Assembly: GCF_008728515.1 (NCBI RefSeq) | Contig: NW_022161977.1 | Coordinates: forward strand, 62,001 to 126,000 | Reading direction: 5' to 3' | DNA length: 64,000 nucleotides | Source: Papio anubis | Lineage: Eukaryota; Chordata; Mammalia; Primates; Cercopithecidae | Shown: positions 51,401 to 62,854 of the stretch, piece by piece | Numbering within the stretch: position 1 is the stretch's first letter | How the letters are laid out: every line of letters begins with the position of its first letter | Made by a program: the position numbers and the translations under genes | The notes under the pieces: model-generated | The model's input: the letters and a program-made list of their open reading frames with translations, nothing else | The model's database searches: none | Told to the model about the DNA's origin: nothing

Positions 51401-51535
51401 GAGGCCTCAGACTGATCAGAACAACAAAAAAAACCTCTTTGTGTTGCCATGTGGCAGAGTGATTAAAGTTAGACCAGGATTTGAGTGGTAGTTTCTCCAT
51501 GTGATAGCTGTTTAACTTTGGACAAATTATCTCTA

Positions 51536-51702
51536 TATTAGTCTACTTGAGCTGCCAAAACAGAATATCACACAGAGTAGGCAGCTTAAACAATAGAAAT
51601 TTATTCCTCACAGTTCTGGAGACCGAAAAGTCCAAGATCAATGTGCTGGCCAATTCTGTTCCCCAGTAAGGGATTACTTTACCATAACATGGTACAGAAA
51701 GG

Positions 51703-51733
<31 letters not shown>

Positions 51734-51908
51734 CACTCTGGTGTCTCTTCTTATAAAAACACTAATCCCATCATGAGAGGGGCCCACTGTCATGACCTTA
51801 CCTAAATCTAATTACCAGCCAAAGGCCCCATCTCCAAATATCATCAAGTTGGGAGTTGGGGCTTAAAGTCATGAACGTGATAAATTTGGGTGGAGCGCAG
51901 AGTGGGGG
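51536..51908 (-). mobile_element. Solo MLT1-type LTR
   Basis: Antisense: 'attagtctacttgagctgccaaaacagaat', 'aaatttattcctcacagttctggaga', 'aaaacactaatcccatcatgag', 'cagtccataacaaa' end. A (GA)n microsatellite is embedded. No internal region. Confidence 0.88.
51705..51733 (+). repeat. (GA)n microsatellite
   Basis: About 14 GA units inside the MLT1 LTR. Confidence 0.92.
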
Positions 51909-52045
51909 AACAATTCAGTCCATAACAAACGTTCTGTGTCCTTATTATAAAATATGAATAGGAACAGTACCTACTTCAAAGTGTTGTGAGAATTAATATA
52001 TGTGAAGTTCCTGGCACATAGTGAGAAGTCAATAAATATTATAGT

Positions 52046-52859
52046 GTTTGACATTGTTTTGCCTCTGAGATTAGAAGGAAGGTAATCATAAGGTATATAG
52101 TCAGGGATGAGTATATGAGAATGACTTGGAACATTAAAGTAACTACCCTGAGAGTGCAAATGTGCTCAGTGAAGTTGGAGGCAGCATCATGAGCTCAGGT
52201 AGTAGAGGTCATCTCTGAATGTGGGGCATAAGAGAGAAATAAAGTTTTAAAATAGCATGTATGTGGAGTGGGAAAGGAATTCTACTAAATGGTGCTGAAA
52301 TCCCAGCTGACCTTGCAAAATTCCTCCAGCACATCTGAGAATCACTTTGAAATATCTAGATTGAACATCTCCCTTCTCCCAACAAAAACACCCAAGAGAT
52401 GACCTTGGGAGAGTGAGTAGGTCTGACTCTGCAAGAGAATTGGGTCAGTAGTTTTAACCTCATGGAGTTCAGTAACCTCATAACTTTGTTAAAAGGAACA
52501 TATGATATGTGAGAACATAAACAGAACAATAGTACACCACGTCACCTATAGAGGGTTCCCATATCTTATACTTTCCTTCCACTTTCACCTTTCTAAGGTC
52601 ACACATAAGAACCAGGAAAAGAAACTGGATGTCACTCACCTCTAACAATTTTTTCTACTATACCAGACCTGTTTTCCTTACCAACACCTTTCACCTCATT
52701 TATAGCCCTCGGTGTATCACACTCAGCATTTTAGGTGCATGTCAAGAGAAAGGAAGTCATTTCCACTCTGCTACCTAAAGAGTCGGGGGCTAGGGGTAAC
52801 CCCACTTTACCTATACAGACTGGGCCAAAGCCAGGAAGATAAAATTATGACTGATGCTG
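52046..52859. other. Single-copy sequence
   Basis: No repeat or gene recognised. Confidence 0.4.
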
Positions 52860-53015
52860 AATATAATAGTGAGAGAACACTTTGAGCAAGACATATTCTG
52901 TGCCAGGAAGTGATCTAAGTCTTTTACATGCATTATCTTCATGTATCCTCTCAACGACTCTCTGAGCAATGTACTATTATTATCTCTATTTTTTCAGTTG
53001 AGGACACTGTGGCAA
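52860..53015 (-). mobile_element. MIR SINE, 3' part
   Basis: Antisense: 'tctgtgccaggaagtgatctaagtcttttacatgcattatctt', 'tactattattatctctatttt'. The core-to-5' part is missing. Confidence 0.75.
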
Positions 53016-53796
53016 TCAACAAGAGAAACCTGGCAGCTAAGCTTCATTTCTAATCGCCAGAAGGAATCTGGAGACCAGAATAGTTGAGCTCTGATGGATC
53101 CAGCAATTTCCATCCTGACACCAATGCTTGATGGATGTGAATTCAGGCTTTGAAGTACACAGAATATAAGGTAGTATAAATATATAATTACCAAAGTTGT
53201 TCTGTGAGCCTTCAATCCATTCCCCCATCACCATAATCCCTACGTGGGATCTAATTAACAATACTCAAATGTAGGGAAACCAGCAGGAGTTAGAAATTTC
53301 CCTCAGGACCTCACTCCACCCGCCCCATCCCCATACACAACTCATTAATATGTGACTTGCTCTCAGATCCACCTGAAAGTATAAAAACACGTGCATTTAT
53401 TTGCTGGTAAAGCATGTGGATGTTGAAGTTTTCTGACATTCAGGCAGTTAACCCTCTTGTTAAAAGTCCTCACACTACAATAGCCTGAGGCGCAGTCAAA
53501 GAAAATGTCAATGATATCCAGAATGCTCAAGTGAATAAATAGGCTTCTCTCCAAGTCCCCAAGAAAGAGCAAGCTAAGCTTAGTAACAACACAGTGGGAA
53601 TTTTGCAGTATTCGCCATATTCATTGCAGGGATATTATTATCTTCATATCCAAGAGAGGGAGGTCTTTGGGTGGTCATTCTTCTGCCCACCTAAATATTA
53701 TTAATAAAGAGATCCTCAAAATGAAGCAGGGGTAACAAATGTAGCGATAGACTTTCACTTTCAATTTTTACCGTTTCTTCTTGAGACTTCTGGTGG

Positions 53797-53802
<6 letters not shown>

Positions 53803-53853
<51 letters not shown>

Positions 53854-53868
53854 CACACATACACACAC
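53803..53868 (+). repeat. (CT)n-(AC)n compound microsatellite
   Basis: 47 nt of CT repeats (53803-53849) followed by an interrupted AC run. The pyrimidine strand could form H-DNA. Confidence 0.93.
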
Positions 53869-54766
53869 AAAGATGAACAATGAAACCTTCTTTAAATAAT
53901 CACTCAATTATGCAGATAAAACTGACTGCTGGGTAGGGATGACTAACTAAAAAGCCTGACTAAAGATCAAATCCAATTTTACTAGAGCCTATATATGAGG
54001 ATGCTTTAAAATTCATGTCTTCACTGGAGAATCAGTTGACTGAGGCTCCCTGGTGCAGGATTCTGTCTAAAAATCTTCTAAGAGGTACAAAGCTGGTGGT
54101 CATGCTGGTCTGCTTCACCAGGCACATCTTAAGAAATCAGATTCTGTGAATCTTACTTTAAAATGTCCACAGTCTTCAAATATTTGAAGGGTTTTTTTCT
54201 CCCCTTAATGCAGTTATTGAGAAGCTATCTATCTGAAGCTGCACTTCAACAAAACCGTGTTTCTCTTAAAATTTGATCAGAAGATTTACTATCAAAAATC
54301 TGTATTTTCAACTATACAGACAGGAAAGCATTCCATTCAGTGTATTTATTGCTCTTCTGGGAACAGGAACCATCTAATATGGTATCAAGAAGTGTACCAA
54401 TATATAACATGAAAATAGGAAGTGGGTAAAATTAAAGCACACATCAGTTGGGACTTAAATACGATAATAGGTGCTTTCAAACAGTTTCATGATTTGGCCT
54501 GAAGGAATGCAGTCCACTTAGCCTACATTAGTACTAACTTAATTCAAAATAGAATATAGTACCAGATTTTTTTTAAAGAAAAGTGACATTGAATGAATTA
54601 AACTACATTTTAAAAAAGAAAACCAGATAAGCCAAAAGTGTAATTGGACCTTTAAGACAATTTTACAGTTTCTGGAGAGTCTCAGCTATTTTGGACTGTG
54701 ACAGGCAGCTGGCATAGCAATGCAAAGCATGTTTCAGTTCATTTTCCTATTGCTTCTTCCTTTCAG

Positions 54767-54842
54767 AGGATAAGCTGCCAAGAACAATTCGAGGTGCTTT
54801 AATAGAAAGCCTTTGCTATCACATTATCTATGGACCATTTCA
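54767..54842 (+). other. Candidate small internal exon (76 nt)
   Basis: A strong acceptor: a pyrimidine tract at about 54739-54764 ending in CAG, exon start at 54767. A possible donor is GTAACT at 54843-54848. One frame is open throughout (24 codons after two leading bases) and reads protein-like (DKLPRTIRGALIESL...). The other two frames are closed. No partner exon identified, the donor is imperfect, and no protein is recognised. Confidence 0.22.
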
Positions 54843-55064
54843 GTAACTGGAGCCGCTTAGGCAAAGCTACTGCCAGTCCATAGACTTGCACCCAATAAGA
54901 ATAAGAGTAAAACATTGCTGGAACCAGGTTTCAAACCCTGAAATTTTATTTCATTATTTCATTGAAAGATGACTTTTTTCATCAACACTTACTAAAATAT
55001 GATGGGAGGAAATAGGAGGAACCATCTTCCTCCCTGTTCTCTCTTCAGCCATCTTGGCTTATGA

Positions 55065-55300
55065 GCCAGACTGGTTAAGTCTGAAGCTTGTTCTGCCACC
55101 AAAGGGCTGTGTGGACTTGGACAACTGCTTTAACATCTTTTTATCTCCATTTTTTCATATGTTAAAGGAACCTCTAATTGCACCTACAGCATGGAGTTTT
55201 TGAAAGAGTTAAATAGGTTGATATTTGTAATGCACCTAAAATAGTGCATAGCATATGGCAGATGTTTAATTTGTATTGGTTGATGTTACTATTATTATCT
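55065..55300 (+). mobile_element. MIR SINE, near full length
   Basis: 'gagccagactggttaagtctgaag', 'gggctgtgtggacttggacaac', 'aatagtgcatagcatatggcagatg', 'gttactattattat' in MIR order. Confidence 0.78.
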
Positions 55301-55547
55301 ACACAGGCTAAATATGTCCTCCCCGTAAGCCCTCAGACTTTCCCAAAGCTTTCCATCTCAGCAATATTACATGACATTAAACCCCTATCTCTCCAGGGCC
55401 ATGATATTTCTTACGTTCTGGGTCTGCATTGTGGTGTGCCTGTCTCCATGCTTCATCTTCCCTCGTCAGACATGTACTTCCTTCAGTTTCTGTCCCTGGT
55501 CAGTGGTGTCATCACCACCAATTGTCCAAGAAAAAGTCTTTAAAATT

Positions 55548-55770
55548 ATTCAGTATTTATTGCACACTCGCATTGTGTTTAACTAGTTCTGTTAACAACT
55601 AGTTAATCATTGGTAAACAAGATAGACTTGATCTCTGACTTTAAGGAATTTATAGTTCTGAACCATTATCAAATAACAAGTATGACCAATGATGCAAAGA
55701 ATGAAATGAAGAAGGTATGTGCACTGGGAATGTAAGGTGGAAATACCTACCCTAGTTTTGAGGCTCAGGA
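55548..55770 (-). mobile_element. L2 3' end
   Basis: Antisense L2 tail with 'tagacttgatctctgactttaaggaatttatagttctg'. Immediately followed by another L2 3' end, so two separate insertions. Confidence 0.6.
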
Positions 55771-55771
55771 A

Positions 55772-56885
55772 AGCCATTTATTCATTCATTTATTTAAATG
55801 ATATTTCCTGGGCACTCTCTTGGGTGCTAAGGGTACAGAAAAGAACAATAAAAGTTCTTGCCCTTGGAAAGCCAGCATTATGGTGGAGGGAGATAAGCAA
55901 ATAAATATTTAGTATACTGGATGGAAATAAATCCTATGAAGAAACTAGCTAAGTACAGGAGATGAATGGGAGAGGTTGCTGTTTTATATAGATTGCTCAG
56001 AAAACTACCTCTCTGATAGGGTCACATTTGAACATAGACCTGAAGAAAATAAAAAAAATGTGGATACTTGCAGGAAGAACCTTTCAGCAGAGGAAACAGC
56101 AAGGGCAAAAGGTCCTGCATCAGAAGTGTGCTTGATGTGCTTGAGGAATAGGAAGAGGCTGGTGTGGAGGAGGCAAATTTAGGAGTGCATGGGGAGGGGA
56201 TAATAGAGGTGGAAGGCACCCAGGAGCCACAGATGGTGGACTTTCGTCAGGAGTTGGCTTCTTTTCTGAGTGAGAGAGCTCCTGAAGGTGAAATGATCTA
56301 ACTTACATTTTTAAAAGTAATGTAAATTCCTCCTATTCTGTGCCTTAAAGGTAAGGTGGACACAGGCAAGAGTGAAAGCAAATTGGTCAGTCTGGAAGGC
56401 TAGTGCAGTCATCTCCAGGAAGAAATGATGTTAACAATGGAGATGAGAAGACACAAGATTTTAGATATATGTTGGAGGCAGAAGTAACAGGATTTCATTA
56501 ATGAGTCAGTAAAAAGAAATAAGAGAGAGATGACAGGGTTTAGGGGCTCAGCAACTGAAATAACGCTTTTAATAAAAACCCTTGTACTATGACCTTATTA
56601 GGGGTTATTCTTGTATCTGGACAAAAATGTGGAGGAAAGATGGAGTTAGGGAAGATGATGGGGGCGGGGGATAAGTTATAAGGGAGAGGACAGGAATCAC
56701 AACTTTGCTTTTGAACATGTTAAGGGTGAGGTGCCTATTAGACATTAAGGCTTTGCATTGATAAAGAGATATTTAAACTTCCACCTTGAGGATAAATAGG
56801 AATTAGCAGAAGGGGAAATAGGTGGGGTGGACAGCATGGAGAACAGCATTCCAAGCAGGAGCAACAGTAAGCCCTCAGAGTAAGA
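55772..56885 (-). mobile_element. L2 fragment, about 1.1 kb
   Basis: Antisense: 'attcattcatttatttaaatgatatttcctgggcac' start, then 'aacctttcagcagaggaaacagcaagggcaaaaggtcctg', 'gctggtgtggagg', 'gaaatgatctaacttacatttttaaaag', 'gaacatgttaagggtgaggtgcctattagac'. The order is that of L2; the part after 56775 may be a rearranged piece. Confidence 0.75.
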
Positions 56886-56887
56886 GA

Positions 56888-57000
56888 CTTGAGCTCCAAT
56901 GTCGACTCTTCCTAGCCATATAATCCTGATCAACTTAAAACAGGGGTAATAATACTTTTCCTATGTAACTGTTGTAAGAATTGTATAAGGTATTGTTTGG
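56888..57000 (+). mobile_element. MIR fragment
   Basis: 'agccatataatcctgatcaacttaa', 'aggggtaataatacttttcctatgtaactgttgtaagaattgta'. Core to 3' part only. Confidence 0.65.
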
Positions 57001-57580
57001 GAAAAAGCTATTAAACTACATTTTAAACCTTGTAGCATATCTTAAGGCCCTGCTCCACAGAGATATTGGTAACTACAATCTATCTCAGATCCAGTTACTA
57101 TAATAGTTCTAGAAAGAGGGTCCAGGAAAAAGCAAGGATTCCTACTAAACTGCTATTTTCTCTGTGTTGCTGTGACAGACTGACAAAGCAAGCCTGATAA
57201 AATGTTCTCTGTGCCACCTCATGATGACAGAGGGCCAGGCCTCGACTCACAGCAATTCTGTGAGGAAGATGACCTCAGATGTTCACAGGAGACAGAAGTT
57301 TGAGGGATGGCATAGTGCTACGGTAGCACAATGTTCATCCTTGTTTCAAATATTTGGTCCTTTTGTCCCCATAAATGCATTCATGGTTCTAAAGCCACAT
57401 GCTTAGAGGGCACAAAGATTGTCTGAATCTTCAGGAGAATACTGAGCACTTCCCTGACACCTGTTTCTAATCAGAAGTTTCTCGGTAAGAATATCACATT
57501 AGTGGTAATTATTTGTACTTGCATTCAGGTTCTCCATTCCCTAGACTTTTGGCCTTCATATAAGCAACGACTCCACTAAC
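57001..57580. other. Single-copy sequence
   Basis: No repeat or gene recognised. A 61-codon frame at 57221-57406 has no visible domain. Confidence 0.4.
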
Positions 57581-58440
57581 ACATTCAACAAGAACATACG
57601 AGCCCTGGCTATTTGTCAGGCACTGGATGGGTATCAGAAATACAGTCGTAAGTGTGTTTACATTGCCTTGAAGGAATTTTTAGTCAACTGCAGGAAATAA
57701 AGAGGTTAAAAAAAAAGTGTGATGAGCAACACAGGAGCCCAAAAGCCACCTATGCTGAATAATCAAGGTAAATAGGATTTAGGAAGAAAGTGACATAATG
57801 GCTGAGATTTCAAAGATAACTAAAAAATTAATGGGAGGAGTGGTGTGAGGGAAGAAAAAAAATTTTGGAGTTTCAGGCAGAGGCCTTTTGCAAGGCTCAA
57901 ATGTGAGACATGAGAAGCTATAGGGTAAAAAAGTCCAGTGTGGTTGGAGAACAGATTATTATGAAGAAATGGAGTTGGTGGGGAGGGTGCAGGGGGCAGA
58001 AGGGAGGGATTAGACTGGCAAGGGAAGCATGTACCAGGTCATAAGTAGCTTTGTAAGCTATGCTAGGAAGACAGCATTTTCTTCTTAGGGCAAAGCAAGC
58101 CATGAGGGATTGTAAGCAGGAAAATGAAATGGCATAATTTTTCATAAAAAACATTATCATTAATGGAAATAATGGACTTGACTCACAAAATAAGACTAGA
58201 GACCAAGATATCAGTGAGAGAGGTGAGCTAATATTTCCAGTATGGGTTGAGAAGTGTGCCTAGTGTGATGGGAGATGAGAAGGCAAGGACCAGAGCATTG
58301 GAAATCAGAATCATTTTATTGAAAAAAAAATCATAGAGGTAAATATGGTAAGATGTGACGACTAATTAAATATGAATGGCAAGGCAGAGGGAGCACTAGG
58401 TCCCAAGGTATCTGTCTTAGACAAATTAAGTGAAAAATAG
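57581..58440 (-). mobile_element. L2 fragment
   Basis: Antisense L2 tail at 57581-57690 ('ttgtcaggcactggatgggtatcagaaatacag'), then 'gtttcaggcagaggccttttgcaagg', 'agtccagtgtggttggaga', 'accaggtcataagtagctttgtaagctatg', continuing in L2 order. Confidence 0.7.
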
Positions 58441-58597
58441 TGTTATTTACCAAGATGACGAACAGAAGATAAAGAATGGGTTTACAGGGTCCGGGGCCCC
58501 ATTAGATCCCAATGTATAAACTAATTCTTCTCAGGGTTCTTTTCAATGACAGAATGATGTATAAGCAGAGCTACTAACACTTACCATATCCTCGGTT

Positions 58598-58985
58598 ACG
58601 GCCTTAATTATATGCCCCCCAAATCTTTACGTTGATGCGCTAATCCGCAGTACCTCATAATGTGACGTTATATGGAGAGGGGCCTTAAAGAGGGGATTAA
58701 GTTAAAATGAGGACATCAGGCTGGGCCCTAATCTGGACTGACTGGTGTCCTTACAAGAAGAGAAAGTTTGGATACCCAGATATCAGACATGTGTGTGCAG
58801 AGGACAGATCATTGGAAGACAAAGAGAAAGCAGGCATCTGTAACCCAAAGAAAGGGGCCTCAGAAGAAACCAAACCTGCTAACACCTTGCTTCTGACCAT
58901 CTAGCCTCCAGAACTGTTGAGAAATACATTTCTGTTCTTTGAGCTCCAAGTCTGTGGTATTTTGTTATGGCTGCCCTAGCAAATG
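58598..58985 (+). mobile_element. Solo MLT1-type LTR
   Basis: Plus orientation: 'ggccttaattatatgccccccaaatc', 'gagaggggccttaaagagggg', 'atcaggctgggccctaatc', 'tagcctccagaactgttgagaaata', 'gtctgtggtattttgttatggctgcc'. No internal region. Confidence 0.88.
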
Positions 58986-58999
58986 AGTGCACCCTCTAA

Positions 59000-59168
59000 T
59001 CCAGGGCTTCTCAAACTCTAGGGTGCACAAGTATCACCCGGGAATCTTACTAAAATGAAGATCTGATTTGGAAGTTTGGGAATGAAGCCTGAGATTCTGG
59101 ATTTGAATCAGCTCCCAGGTGATAGCCATACTGATGATCAGGACCACATTTTGAGTAGCAAGACTCTA
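59000..59168 (+). mobile_element. MER5A (hAT-Charlie DNA transposon remnant)
   Basis: 'cagggcttctcaaactctagggtgcacaagtatcacc' to 'agctcccaggtgatagccatactgat' with the inverted end 'attttgagtagcaag'. A non-autonomous, ancient element of about 190 bp. Confidence 0.82.
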
Positions 59169-59199
59169 AATGAGTATTTCTCTGCAATCAAAACCATTC

Positions 59200-59503
59200 T
59201 GAGACTGGGAGTGGTGGTTCATGCCTGTAGTCCCAGCACTTTGGCAGGCCAATGTGAGTGATTCACTTGAGGCCAGGAGTTTTGAGACCAGCCTGGCCAA
59301 CATGGCAAAACCCCATGTCTACTAAAAATACAAAAATTAGCCAGGAATGGTGGTGCATGCCTGTAATTCTAGTTACTCAGGAGGCTGAGACACAAGAATC
59401 ACTTAAACCCGGGAGGCAGAGGTTGATGTGAGCCAAGATCGCGTCACTACACGCCAGCCTGGGTGACACGGAGAGACTCTGTCTCAAAATAAATAAATAA
59501 ATA
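59200..59503 (+). mobile_element. AluS/J-type, full length
   Basis: Plus-strand Alu from 'gactgggagtggtgg' to an (AAAT)n tail. 'gcctggccaacatggcaaaaccccat' and 'aggttgatgtgagcc' fit S or late J. A likely TSD (gcaatcaaaaccat / gcaaacactat) is diverged. Confidence 0.88.
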
Positions 59504-59635
59504 CACAAGCAAACACTATGAGATACCACCATATACCTGTTATGATTGCTGTTATCAAAAGGACAAGAGATAACAAGTATTGGCAAGGGTGGAGAGAAAA
59601 AGGAACCTTTGTACACTGTTGGTGTAAATGTAGAT

Positions 59636-60010
59636 TATATGGTTAGACTTTGTGCCCCCACCCAAATCTCATCTTGAATTGTAATCCCCATGATCCCCAC
59701 ATGTCAAGGGAGAGACCAGGTGGAGCTAATTGAATCATGGGGTTGGTTTCCCCTCATGCTGTTCTAATGATAGTGAGTGAGTTCTCCTGAGACCTGATAG
59801 TTTTATAAGGAGCTCTTTCCCCTTCTCTCAGGACTTCTCCTTCCTTCTGCCTTGTGAAGGTGTCTTGCTTCCTCTTCACTTTGCGCCATGATTATAAGTT
59901 TCCTGAGGTCTCCCCAGCCATGCTAAACTGTGAGTCAATTAAATCTCTTTCCTTTATAAATTACCCAGTCTCGTGCAGTTCTTTATAAGAGTATGAGAAC
60001 TGACTAATAT
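59636..60010 (+). mobile_element. Solo MST/THE1-type LTR
   Basis: Plus orientation: 'gtgcccccacccaaatctcatcttgaattg', 'taattgaatcatgggg', 'ccatgattataagtttcctgaggtctccccagcc', 'tatgagaactgactaatatgg'. Flanked by a short 'taga' repeat. Inserted in L1M. Confidence 0.9.
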
Positions 60011-60251
60011 GGTAGACTTATAGAGCTATTATGGAAAACAGTGTGGAAGTTTCTAAAGAAATTAAAACTAAAGCTACCATATGGCCCAACAATCTTTCTT
60101 CTGACAATAAACCAAAAGGAAAGGAAACATGACCTCATAAATATATCTGCACTCCTATGTTCATTGCAGTATTATATAGAATAGCCAAGACATTGAAACA
60201 CCTAGGTCTCAATCAATAAATGCATGGTTAAAGAAACTGTGGCATATATAT

Positions 60252-60278
60252 ATATGATATATATTATATATATCATAT
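60252..60278. repeat. 27-nt AT palindrome in L1M
   Basis: Two perfectly complementary 13-nt arms (atatgatatatat and its complement) around one central base. Neighbouring AT-rich sequence to about 60320 is also partly self-complementary. Confidence 0.85.
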
Positions 60279-60757
60279 GTATCCTTAATATCATATTTAT
60301 CATATATGTGATATAATATTATTTAGCCTTTAAAAAGGAGGAGATCCTGCCATTTGCCACAACGTGGAGAGCCTGGAGGATATTATGTTAAGTGAAATAA
60401 GCCAGACACAGAAGGAAAAATATGGCATGATCTCATTTTTATGTAATATATTTTTTAAAAGGTCAAAAGTATAGAAACAGAGAATAAAACAGTGCTTACC
60501 GGGGTCAAGGGGGAGAGAGGAAATGAGGAGATGTATGTCAAAGGATATAAAATAGCCACTATGTAAGATGAACAAGTCACAAGTGAAAAGATCTAATGTA
60601 CAACGTTGATGACTATAGTTAATAACAGTGTATCATAGTCAGAATTTTTGCTAAATAAGTACATATAGTTGCTTTCCTCACATGGGAAAAAATAGGTAAC
60701 TATGTAAAGCAAAGGATTTGTTCATTTGTTTCACTATTGGAACTATATGTGTATATA

Positions 60758-61037
60758 CAGTTTGTTTGTTTGTTCGTTTCCCCTTGAGATAGGGTCTCTG
60801 TTACCCAGACTGCAGTGGCGTGATCACGGCTCAGTGCAGCCTCAAACTCCCCTCAGCCTCCAGCATAGCTGGGGCCCCAAGCACATGCCACTGGGCCTGG
60901 TTAATTTTTTTTTTTCAGTAGAGAAAGGCGTCTCTCTATGTTGTCCAGGTTAGTCCTGAACTCCTGGGTTCAACTGATCCTCCCGCCTTGGCTTCCAAAA
61001 GTCTTGGGATGATAGGTGTGAACCGCCACTCCCAGCT
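60758..61037 (-). mobile_element. AluJ
   Basis: Inverted, old Alu with a (TTTG)n-like tail at 60758-60780. 'ttgagatagggtctctgttaccc' and 'gaactcctgggttcaactgatcc' are J-type. Some internal deletions. Confidence 0.88.
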
Positions 61038-61127
61038 TTACTATATATATATTAAAACATCATGTTGTATACCTTAAATATACACAATATTTATTATGAA
61101 ATATAAATAAAACTATAAATACAAATA

Positions 61128-61312
61128 ATGTGTTTGTCAAAACTCAGCCCAGGGACTCTGGAGCTGAATCACCTGGGGCCCCTCCTCAGCAGACAGATTT
61201 CTGAGTCCAGGTTTTTTAAATCAAAAACTCTATGTCAGGAGGTGGGTCCCAGGGATGCATATTTTTAACAAGTTCACTAAGCAGTTATGCACACCCAAAT
61301 TTGAGAATTATT
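61128..61312 (+). mobile_element. MER5A (hAT-Charlie)
   Basis: 'gctgaatcacctggggcccctcc', 'gatttctgagtccagg', 'aggtgggtcccagggatgcat', 'tttttaacaagttcac', inverted end 'aaatttgagaatta'. Near full length. Confidence 0.85.
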
Positions 61313-61514
61313 TCCCCATAGCATCTCTAAGTACCTTAGGCAATTCAGTTCATTGCTCATCTTCCACTTTGTCATTTTCCCCTTGAAAGTTGGAACGTGC
61401 TTTGAGGACACCAGCCAATTCAGCAACACAGACCCAGAGCCTCTTGTGGAGAGGCACTGCCTTTAATGTTTGGGAGGAAACCTTGTCAGAAACTGACACT
61501 TGAAGTTAAAAGCA

Positions 61515-61690
61515 GTTCACGTATTTACGGGTTACAGTGTGACATTTCGATATTTGTATACAATATGTAATAATTAAATTAGGATAATTAGCATATCAGT
61601 CACCTCAAACCTTTATCATTCCTTTGTGTTACAACCTTCAAAATCCTCTCTTCCAGCTATTTGAAACATTATTATGTGTCAGTTTTACAT
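61515..61690 (-). mobile_element. L1M 3' UTR fragment
   Basis: Antisense: 'gatatttgtatacaatatgtaataattaaattaggataatt' and 'atcattcctttgtgttacaaccttcaaaatcctctcttc' match an L1MA/L1MB 3' UTR. Confidence 0.75.
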
Positions 61691-62854
61691 AAATATATTT
61701 TTAAAAAATAAGTAAATAAGCAGCTCACAGACACAAAAGTAATTGTAGACAACCTCCCAGGCTTTTAAGCAGATGCTTTTGCATATAAAAGGTGAAAGTT
61801 GAGGCAATAAAACCTAGAGAAAAAAATATAACAATAATTCCATGTTTCTTCTGAGGAATGCAATTTGCTTCATTAACTGAGGTTTCATAGCCTCCTGGAG
61901 GCTTGAATTCACAGGTATCACCCCAGCCCCTAAGGCAACTCTGGAAATAATGATAGGCACGATTTGCCTGCCATCTGGATCCCCTTGCCTTGATCTACAT
62001 TCGGCTTCCCCCAACTCCTCAATATCTCCTGCTGTTTTCTGAAGTCCACCACTCCATTCCCAGTTCTCCCTCCCCACAGCCCAGGTTGCTTATCTGGGCA
62101 CATTCTCAGGCAGACTGTCCCCTAATAACAGAAAGACATGATGTTCTTCAGAAAGGCTGGTCTTGCTGGCAGGAGCTTGGGGTTCTACTCCTTTCTCCAA
62201 CCAAGCCCCAACACCACTCTCCAAGCCTTTGGATCCTCAAATACATCTATTCATCTATCCAGTCCTCAGTTTCTTCCCATGTAATATAAAGCTGAATTAG
62301 ATTATCTCTAAGTCTCTTTAGTCAATAAAATAGTTTTAGTCTTACAAAATGAATCAGAAAGAAGCTTTGAGTTCATTGCTGAATTAATTTTTTTGCTAGT
62401 TTCATTTGTAAACCTGAAAAATTCAACTCCCTTTGCCTCAATCTCTTACCAGTCAGATTGAGCTAGCTAGGCAGACTGCCTCACATTTACCCTACCAAGT
62501 CTTGATGACTGACTGCTTTCAAGGTCAATGTTAGCCCATCCATGCCTCAAGACTTTGCTTGTTTTCTACCCAACTTACTTTGTAGGGGTGGGAGATGGGG
62601 GAGCACAGACCCATTTCCTTGCAATGTCCCAGGACTCTATAATCCCAAATGAGGAGAGCAGAGCAGTGATCGTTTAGTGGGTTGCAAATTCCTGGCACCA
62701 GCTCTGGGATGAGGGAATTGGTGTTGCTGGCTACAATATGCTCAATCTCCCCTTAGCTGGAACAGTTACTATACCCCTGGTTCTTGACGAATAACTAGGT
62801 AATAGCAATCAAGGACCTCTATACCAGTAAGCCTACACCATATATTTTAACATA
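61691..62854. other. Single-copy sequence
   Basis: GC is somewhat higher at 61870-62270. Overlapping open frames there on both strands (61814-62077 -, 61990-62289 +) look like chance. No repeat recognised. Confidence 0.4.

Larger units (their letters stand above)
51435..52045 (+). mobile_element. MIR SINE, split by an MLT1 LTR
   Basis: The 5' part lies at 51435-51535 ('gccatgtggcagagtgattaaagtta', 'gctgtttaactttggacaaatt'). The 3' part resumes at 51909-52045 ('aacagtacctacttcaaagtgttgtgagaatta', 'gttcctggcacatagtgagaag'). The LTR between them is younger than the MIR. Confidence 0.8.
53016..55064. other. Second largest repeat-poor stretch (about 2 kb)
   Basis: No interspersed repeat recognised. 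Contains the CT/CA microsatellite at 53803-53868 and the exon-like segment at 54767-54842. Confidence 0.4.
59178..61110 (+). mobile_element. L1M 3' region, broken by Alu, LTR and Alu
   Basis: Plus-orientation old L1: fragments at 59178-59199, 59504-59635, 60011-60757 and 61038-61110 are collinear with the L1 ORF2 end and 3' UTR ('gtgtggaagtttctaaagaaatt', 'gatattatgttaagtgaaataagccagacac', 'gttgtataccttaaatata'). Three later insertions split it: the Alu at 59200, the MST LTR at 59636 and the AluJ at 60758. Confidence 0.78.

Noticed and set aside
55244..55586. Overlapping open frames of 99 and 71 codons
   Set aside because: They overlap in different frames across a MIR end and unassigned DNA; no coding signal seen.
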